Both the position numbers and the translations under genes were made by a program. A stretch of DNA of 10,855 bases. Source: an uncultured Rikenella sp. GTDB taxonomy: Bacteria > Bacteroidota > Bacteroidia > Bacteroidales > Rikenellaceae. The notes beneath the pieces were generated by a model. The model was not told the DNA's origin. It made no database searches and worked only from the letters and a program-made list of their open reading frames with translations. The stretch covers positions 1-10,855 of the forward strand of contig NZ_CAJTUJ010000063.1 of the NCBI RefSeq assembly GCF_910579375.1. Direction: 5' to 3'. Below are positions 7,923 through 10,855 of this stretch, in pieces. The first letter of the stretch is position 1. Every line of letters begins with the position of its first letter.

Positions 7923-8111
7923 TTATTCCGAGAGGCAACGCAACTGAAAACCGTGGCCGCGATAGGTCGCATCAGAAGGATTCATGTTCACCGCACTGAA
8001 CAACAAACGCCAGGCGTCCGTGCTGCCGTCGTGCACCGACGCAGACCAGACCGTACCCTCGCTGCCGATGCCACGCTGCACGCCATCCGCACGACTGCGG
8101 TAGCCCGGGGC
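7923..8111 (-). pseudogene. Headless lectin-like surface-protein C-terminal cassette 3
   Basis: The minus strand from 8111 to the TAA at 7923-7925 gives 62 codons beginning Ala-Pro-Gly-Tyr-Arg. They contain Gly-Thr-Val-Trp-Ser-Ala-Ser and Ala-Trp-Arg-Leu-Leu-Phe, and end RGHGFQLRCLSE. The last 12 codons plus stop match cassette 1 with only two synonymous differences, while the preceding 45 or so codons are largely different. The frame stays open upstream through the DUF2795 gene on the opposite strand, but that part is a shadow. The DUF2795 promoter begins only 42 bp beyond the Ala codon, so there is no room for a gene body. Same family and same caveat as cassette 1. Confidence 0.68.
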
Positions 8112-8152
8112 CCCGCCGCGAACCCACCGAAAACCGCCCGAAAACGACGAAA

Positions 8153-8185
8153 TTTGCAGAAAATCACCGAAAATGATTACCTTTG
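8153..8185 (+). promoter_or_regulatory. Promoter of the DUF2795-nusB-DUF1573 unit
   Basis: TTTG (8153-8156), 21 nt, then TACCTTTG (8178-8185): a full match to the Bacteroidota TTTG/TAnnTTTG promoter. Transcription would begin near 8190, leaving a leader of about 80 nt before the DUF2795 ATG. Confidence 0.85.
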
Positions 8186-8270
8186 CAGACCTCGACGCGA
8201 GGCAGTTGCCGAACCCACCGCGTCGAAATTCCGATTCAGTCCCTGAGACAATCAAACACCCGAACAGACT

Positions 8271-8492
8271 ATGTACTGGACACTCGAACTCGCATCCAAA
8301 CTCGAAGATGCACCCTGGCCCGCCACGAAAGATGAGCTGATCGACTACGCCATCCGCTCCGGCGCCCCGTTGGAAGTGATCGAAAACCTCCAGGAGATCG
8401 AAGACGAAGGCGAGATCTACGAAAGCATCGAAGACATCTGGCCCGACTACCCCAGCAAAGACGACTTCTTCTTCAACGAAGACGAATATTAA
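8271..8492 (+). CDS. DUF2795 family small acidic protein
   Basis: A 73-residue, strongly acidic protein of unknown function. The N-terminal MYWTLELASKLEDAPWPATK, the core ELIDYAIRSGAPLEVIENL (27-45) and the C-terminal acidic segment with EDIWPDYPSKDDFFFNEDEY are what I remember of the Bacteroidota DUF2795 family, which is short and highly conserved. It has no signal peptide or membrane segment, so it should be cytoplasmic. It is the first gene after a clear promoter and lies 61 bp ahead of nusB with no terminator between, which suggests co-transcription and perhaps a role in RNA or protein synthesis. That last point is inference only. Confidence 0.9.
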   Translation: MYWTLELASKLEDAPWPATKDELIDYAIRSGAPLEVIENLQEIEDEGEIYESIEDIWPDYPSKDDFFFNEDEY

Positions 8493-8553
8493 TCGGCCGC
8501 ACGACCCTCCCGCGAGCCACCCACTTTTCACTCCCCCCTCCAGACCGTTCCCT

Positions 8554-9543
8554 ATGCTGAGTCGCCGACTGCTTCGAATCAAAACCGTCAAAGCGTTGTA
8601 CAGCTACTTCCAATCCGGTGCCGAATCCATTCCCCGTTCCGAGAAAGAACTCGACACCGCCATTCGGAAAAGTTACGAACTCTACCTCCTGCTCATCGCC
8701 CTGATCGGCGAAGTGGCCCGCCTCGCGCGCGAACGGATCGAGATCAACCGAGCCAAACTCATGCCCACCGACGAAGACCTGCACCCTAACGTGCGGTTCG
8801 TCGACAACCGCGTCGTGCGGATCATCGAAGACAGCTCGGTTCTTGGGGACGCCATGACCCGTTGCAAAGCCTCCTGGCGGGGACAGGAAGCCATCGTCAA
8901 ACGCCTCTATCAGGACATGATCGCCGCACCGTACTATAAACGGTACATGGAGGCACCCGTGCCCGAGGACGAAAAAGAGGCCTTCGCTGCCGATCGGAAA
9001 TTCGTCATCGACTTCCTCTCCACCCATATCGAAGACAACGAATACCTCGAAGAGGCCTTGGAAGAGAGCTCCCTCTTTTGGGTCGACGACCTCTCCTACT
9101 GCCTCGGTCTCGCCATCCGCACCATCGGCTTCCTGAACGAGACCTCGACCGATCCCGAAATCATGCCCATGTACAAGAACAAGGAAGACGAAGAATACGT
9201 CGAGACCTTGTTCCGCAAAGCGCTCCTGAACCACGAAGAGTACTTCGGCTACATCGACCGCTTTACCCGCAACTGGGACTTCGACCGGATCGCCTTCATG
9301 GACAAGATCATCATGCTCGCCGCCATGACCGAACTCGTTCAGTTTCCGACCATTCCGGTCAAGGTCACCCTGGACGAATTCATCGAAATCTCGAAATATT
9401 ACTCGACACCGGGGAGCAGCGTCTTCGTCAACGGGATACTCGACAAAGCCGTCGTTCAATTGACTCAGGAGGGGAAAATCGCTAAACAGGGGCGGGGATT
9501 GATCGACAAGACCGTCGTTCGGGCGGGGGTTAATAAGGGATAA
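8554..9543 (+). CDS. nusB: Transcription antitermination protein NusB, long Bacteroidota form
   Basis: NusB binds boxA RNA with NusE (S10) and promotes antitermination, mainly on rRNA operons. The protein has 329 residues, about twice the length of the classical NusB. The N-terminal MLSRRLLRIKTVKALYSYFQSG (1-22) corresponds to the usual first helix, then about 190 residues of charged helical sequence are interposed. The conserved second half resumes around residue 215, with WDFDRIAFMDKIIMLAAMTEL (241-261) and the diagnostic IPVKVTLDEFIEISKYYSTPGSSVFVNGILDK (267-298). Long NusB proteins of this type are normal in Bacteroidota, so the length is not a fusion artefact. The lipoprotein gene starts 18 bp after its stop, so the two are probably one transcript. 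Confidence 0.93.
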   Translation: MLSRRLLRIKTVKALYSYFQSGAESIPRSEKELDTAIRKSYELYLLLIALIGEVARLARERIEINRAKLMPTDEDLHPNVRFVDNRVVRIIEDSSVLGDAMTRCKASWRGQEAIVKRLYQDMIAAPYYKRYMEAPVPEDEKEAFAADRKFVIDFLSTHIEDNEYLEEALEESSLFWVDDLSYCLGLAIRTIGFLNETSTDPEIMPMYKNKEDEEYVETLFRKALLNHEEYFGYIDRFTRNWDFDRIAFMDKIIMLAAMTELVQFPTIPVKVTLDEFIEISKYYSTPGSSVFVNGILDKAVVQLTQEGKIAKQGRGLIDKTVVRAGVNKG

Positions 9544-9561
9544 TCGTAGTAACCGGTATTT

Positions 9562-10035
9562 ATGCGTCATTTTTTTGCATCTTTGTTTTTGAGCCTCTTC
9601 GGACTCCTCTTGATCGGTTGCGACGGGGCATCCTCGGCTGGCGGCGATCGTTCGGACTCGACCGTGACCGATACGGCAGGCCTGTTGACCGTCCGGTTGC
9701 CTCTTCCGGTGACCGACGAGGGGCGGGATGCGGCGCGCAGCTATGATACCATCCGGATGGGACGGATGGCCGAAGGAGAGGTGCTCGAAGGGCGGTTCCG
9801 CGTGGCGAACCTTTCGGAGCGGCCTTTGGTGATCGTTCAGGTGATTACCGGTTGCGGCTGCACCACGGCGGATTACGATCCCGCGCCGATCGCGCCGGGG
9901 GATACTATCCTGATGACCTGGCGGTTCGACAGCCGGGGGCGGCTCGGCCAGCAGTTCAAGTCGATCGAAATCATTACCGCAGAGCGGCAGTGCGCGACCG
10001 TTTATCTGGACGGCGAAGTCGTTCTGGGGGATTAA
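9562..10035 (+). CDS. DUF1573 domain lipoprotein
   Basis: A 157-residue predicted lipoprotein. A hydrophobic signal segment (residues 4-17) leads to the lipobox Leu-Leu-Ile-Gly-Cys20. Asp21 follows directly, which in enteric bacteria would signal inner-membrane retention; the rule is not established for Bacteroidota. After a Ser/Asp/Thr linker, the DUF1573 beta-sandwich begins near residue 58. It carries the family signature FRVANLSERPLVIVQVITGCGCTTADYDPAPIAPGD (79-114), with the Gly-Cys-Gly-Cys-Thr motif, and ends in VYLDGEVVLG. Function is unknown; the fold is Ig-like. It lies 18 bp after nusB and 102 bp before yajC, an arrangement common in Bacteroidota. Confidence 0.93.
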   Translation: MRHFFASLFLSLFGLLLIGCDGASSAGGDRSDSTVTDTAGLLTVRLPLPVTDEGRDAARSYDTIRMGRMAEGEVLEGRFRVANLSERPLVIVQVITGCGCTTADYDPAPIAPGDTILMTWRFDSRGRLGQQFKSIEIITAERQCATVYLDGEVVLGD

Positions 10036-10055
10036 TTAAATAATAAAAGGGTTCT

Positions 10056-10090
10056 CGATATACGAAACGGCCCGTTTTTTGCGTTTATCG
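10056..10090 (+). other. Intercistronic stem-loop before yajC
   Basis: An interrupted hairpin: CGATA (10056-10060) with TATCG (10086-10090), ACG (10062-10064) with CGT (10082-10084), and AAACG (10065-10069) with CGTTT (10073-10077), the last followed by TTT. It could be a weak terminator or a processing site. Downstream, TTTG (10078-10081) and CGATTTTG (10104-10111) form only a poor promoter match for yajC. Confidence 0.4.
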
Positions 10091-10137
10091 AAAAGCACCT
10101 TACCGATTTTGAAACTTAATTCAATTCAATAGACAAC

Positions 10138-10458
10138 ATGACACTCAACACAATCCTGCTTCAGGCACCCCAAGGGGGAGAAGGCGGCGGAAACTACTCG
10201 TTTCTGATCATGATGATTCTGCTTTTCGCCGTGATGTACTTCTTCATGATCCGTCCGCAGCAGAAACGGCAGAAAGAGCTGAACAAATTCCGCAACTCGT
10301 TGGAAAACGGAACGAAAGTGGTAACCGCAGGCGGGATCTACGGCACGGTGAAAGAGGTGAACGAAGACAGCGTGCTGGTGGAAGTAGACAACGGTGTGAA
10401 GTTGCGGATTGCCAAGAGCATGGTGATGCGCGATCCGTCGGACATGGTACAGAAGTAG
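10138..10458 (+). CDS. yajC: Sec translocon accessory protein YajC
   Basis: YajC is a small single-span inner-membrane protein that associates with SecDF and the Sec translocon. The 106-residue protein has a short Gly-rich periplasmic-side N-terminus, a transmembrane segment at about 20-39, then the invariant FFMIRPQQKRQKE (35-47). A cytoplasmic beta-rich domain follows, with LENGTKVVTAGGIYGTVKEV (55-74) and VDNGVKLRIAKSMV (83-96). All family hallmarks are present. In many Bacteroidota yajC is followed by a YbbR-domain gene and coaE. Here the next feature is a strong terminator and then repeats, so that order is broken or the genes lie elsewhere. Confidence 0.97.
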   Translation: MTLNTILLQAPQGGEGGGNYSFLIMMILLFAVMYFFMIRPQQKRQKELNKFRNSLENGTKVVTAGGIYGTVKEVNEDSVLVEVDNGVKLRIAKSMVMRDPSDMVQK

Positions 10459-10517
10459 TTTTTGGAGGGTAACAGGGGCCTTTGTATCCCTTTATTCCCC
10501 AAACAGTTGAATAAGAG

Positions 10518-10563
10518 AAACCGGGTATTGCAGCATGTAGTTTCATGCTGCAATATCCGGTTT
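10518..10563 (+). terminator. Intrinsic terminator of yajC
   Basis: A 20-bp stem with one G-U pair (10518-10537 against 10544-10563), 6-nt loop TAGTTT, followed by TGTTGTTTC. The arms run AACCGG near the base to GCAGCATG near the loop. It starts 60 nt after the yajC stop codon. Confidence 0.88.
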
Positions 10564-10633
10564 TGTTGTTTCAGGAAGAGCTTGAAGTATCCGACCCACG
10601 CGTTCGTGCCACGGCGAGTGCGATGTCGGTTTT

Positions 10634-10648
10634 TGGGTCGAGGCTGTT
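10634..10648 (+). repeat. Module A 15-mer, copy 7 (degenerate)
   Basis: TGGGTCGAGGCTGTT, a weak match on its own. The following segment to 10676 aligns with 136-160, including GGGTAG then TCC and GCCAGC, which supports common descent with copy 1. Confidence 0.5.
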
Positions 10649-10674
10649 GCGATGGCTTTAGGGTAGATCCCGCC

Positions 10675-10697
10675 AGCGCATCCCGTAGGGATGCGCT
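10675..10697. repeat. Perfect 10-bp hairpin
   Basis: AGCGCATCCC (10675-10684) pairs with GGGATGCGCT (10688-10697) around GTA. On the plus strand CTAAAGTCTTTTT follows, so it could also act as a terminator, but no gene needs one here. Confidence 0.6.
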
Positions 10698-10710
10698 CTA
10701 AAGTCTTTTT

Positions 10711-10748
10711 GGTTCTTTTTCTGAAGAAAAAGAACAGTACCCTCAAAC
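10711..10748 (-). repeat. Module C stem-loop, copy 2
   Basis: GTTCTTTTTC (10712-10721) pairs with GAAAAAGAAC (10726-10735) around TGAA. The flanking 18-nt block (10731-10748) is the exact reverse complement of 2275-2292. The apical stem differs from copy 1 but is fully paired. The outer stem of copy 1 is only weakly preserved here. Confidence 0.78.
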
Positions 10749-10753
10749 TAATT

Positions 10754-10827
10754 GCGCGCCCCACCTAAAGGAGCGATTCAACTATTTCGGCGGTGAGCCG
10801 AAATAGAGTGAATCGCGCAAGGCGCGC
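10754..10827 (-). repeat. Two-tier stem-loop element B, copy 5
   Basis: Minus-strand copy. Outer stem GCGCGCC (10754-10760) with GGCGCGC (10821-10827). Inner stem GCGATTCA (10773-10780) with TGAATCGC (10809-10816) and ATTTCGG (10784-10790) with CCGAAAT (10798-10804). The loop is CTCACCG when read on the minus strand, as in copy 3. The unpaired CCTAAAGG region lies on one side only. Inner stem bases are the same as in copy 4. Confidence 0.88.
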
Positions 10828-10855
10828 GAATAAAAAATTGGGCTGAGCTGATTAA

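Larger units (their letters stand above)
7786..8111. repeat. Repeat island IV between gyrB and the DUF2795 gene
   Basis: After the gyrB terminator the stretch contains a GGGGTAGTT fragment (7789-7797, also at 144-152), a segment AAGCTTGCCCGCGCGCGGACG (7850-7870) resembling the flank of the B elements, an A 15-mer, a 13-C tract and cassette 3. The plus-strand frame open across this region (7707-8246) has no recognisable protein features. Confidence 0.65.
10564..10855. repeat. Repeat island V at the right window edge
   Basis: No gene. The island contains the A-related block (10634-10676), a perfect 10-bp hairpin (10675-10697), module C copy 2 (10711-10748) and B element copy 5 (10754-10827) on the minus strand, and it runs off the window in AT-rich sequence. 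Read on the minus strand the order is B then C then the A-related block, with no intervening gene. Confidence 0.75.

Noticed and set aside
7707..8246. Plus-strand open frame of 179 codons after gyrB
   Set aside because: It spans the terminator, the C tract, the antisense of cassette 3 and the DUF2795 promoter. No motif was found, so it is repeat-derived.
8473..9570. Minus-strand open frame (365 codons) opposite nusB
   Set aside because: It is a shadow of nusB, composed of low-complexity Phe/Val/Asp/Gly sequence.

Overview
The window most likely comes from a GC-rich member of the Bacteroidales, and an Alistipes/Rikenellaceae-like genome is my best guess. The evidence is the set of Bacteroidota-type genes (DUF3098, a 73-residue acidic DUF2795 protein, a NusB with a long N-terminal extension, a DUF1573 lipoprotein) and promoters of the form TTTG-N~20-TAnnTTTG ahead of gyrB and the DUF2795 gene. 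The genus is inference.

Layout. Left part, minus strand: DUF3098 protein - uppP - truB are tightly packed (3 and 7 bp gaps), then a 676-bp non-coding gap, then queA and its terminator. Right part, plus strand: gamma-carbonic anhydrase - gyrB with its own promoter and a strong terminator; then DUF2795 - nusB - DUF1573 lipoprotein - yajC, ending at a long terminator hairpin. These are housekeeping genes: tRNA modification (queA, truB), undecaprenyl phosphate recycling (uppP), DNA supercoiling (gyrB), transcription antitermination (nusB), Sec accessory function (yajC). All look intact.

What is unusual is the non-coding DNA. Almost 3 kb in five islands (1-766, 1820-2495, 4351-5142, 7701-8111, 10564-10855) is a mosaic of short repeat modules. 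I can define: (A) a 15-mer GGGGTAGAGGCTGYC, seven copies in both orientations; (B) a two-tier stem-loop element of about 75-80 nt, five copies, whose stems differ in sequence but keep pairing; (C) an 18-nt block identical in two copies and attached to a hairpin; (D) a double-hairpin module, two copies with compensatory changes. The modules recur in different orders.

Embedded in islands I and IV are three headless cassettes of 62-65 codons on the minus strand. Each encodes the C-terminal end of a Bacteroidota surface-protein domain of the Fib_succ_major (C-type-lectin-like) kind. All three begin at the same Ala-Pro-Gly-x-Arg codons (GCCCCGGGC at the DNA level), are highly variable in the middle, and end in the same Arg-Cys-Leu-Ser-Glu-TAA. 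They share both borders but have no upstream gene body, so they look like discrete cassettes, possibly a silent reservoir for recombination into expressed genes elsewhere. This is the best candidate here for an undescribed system, and it is inference from sequence alone.
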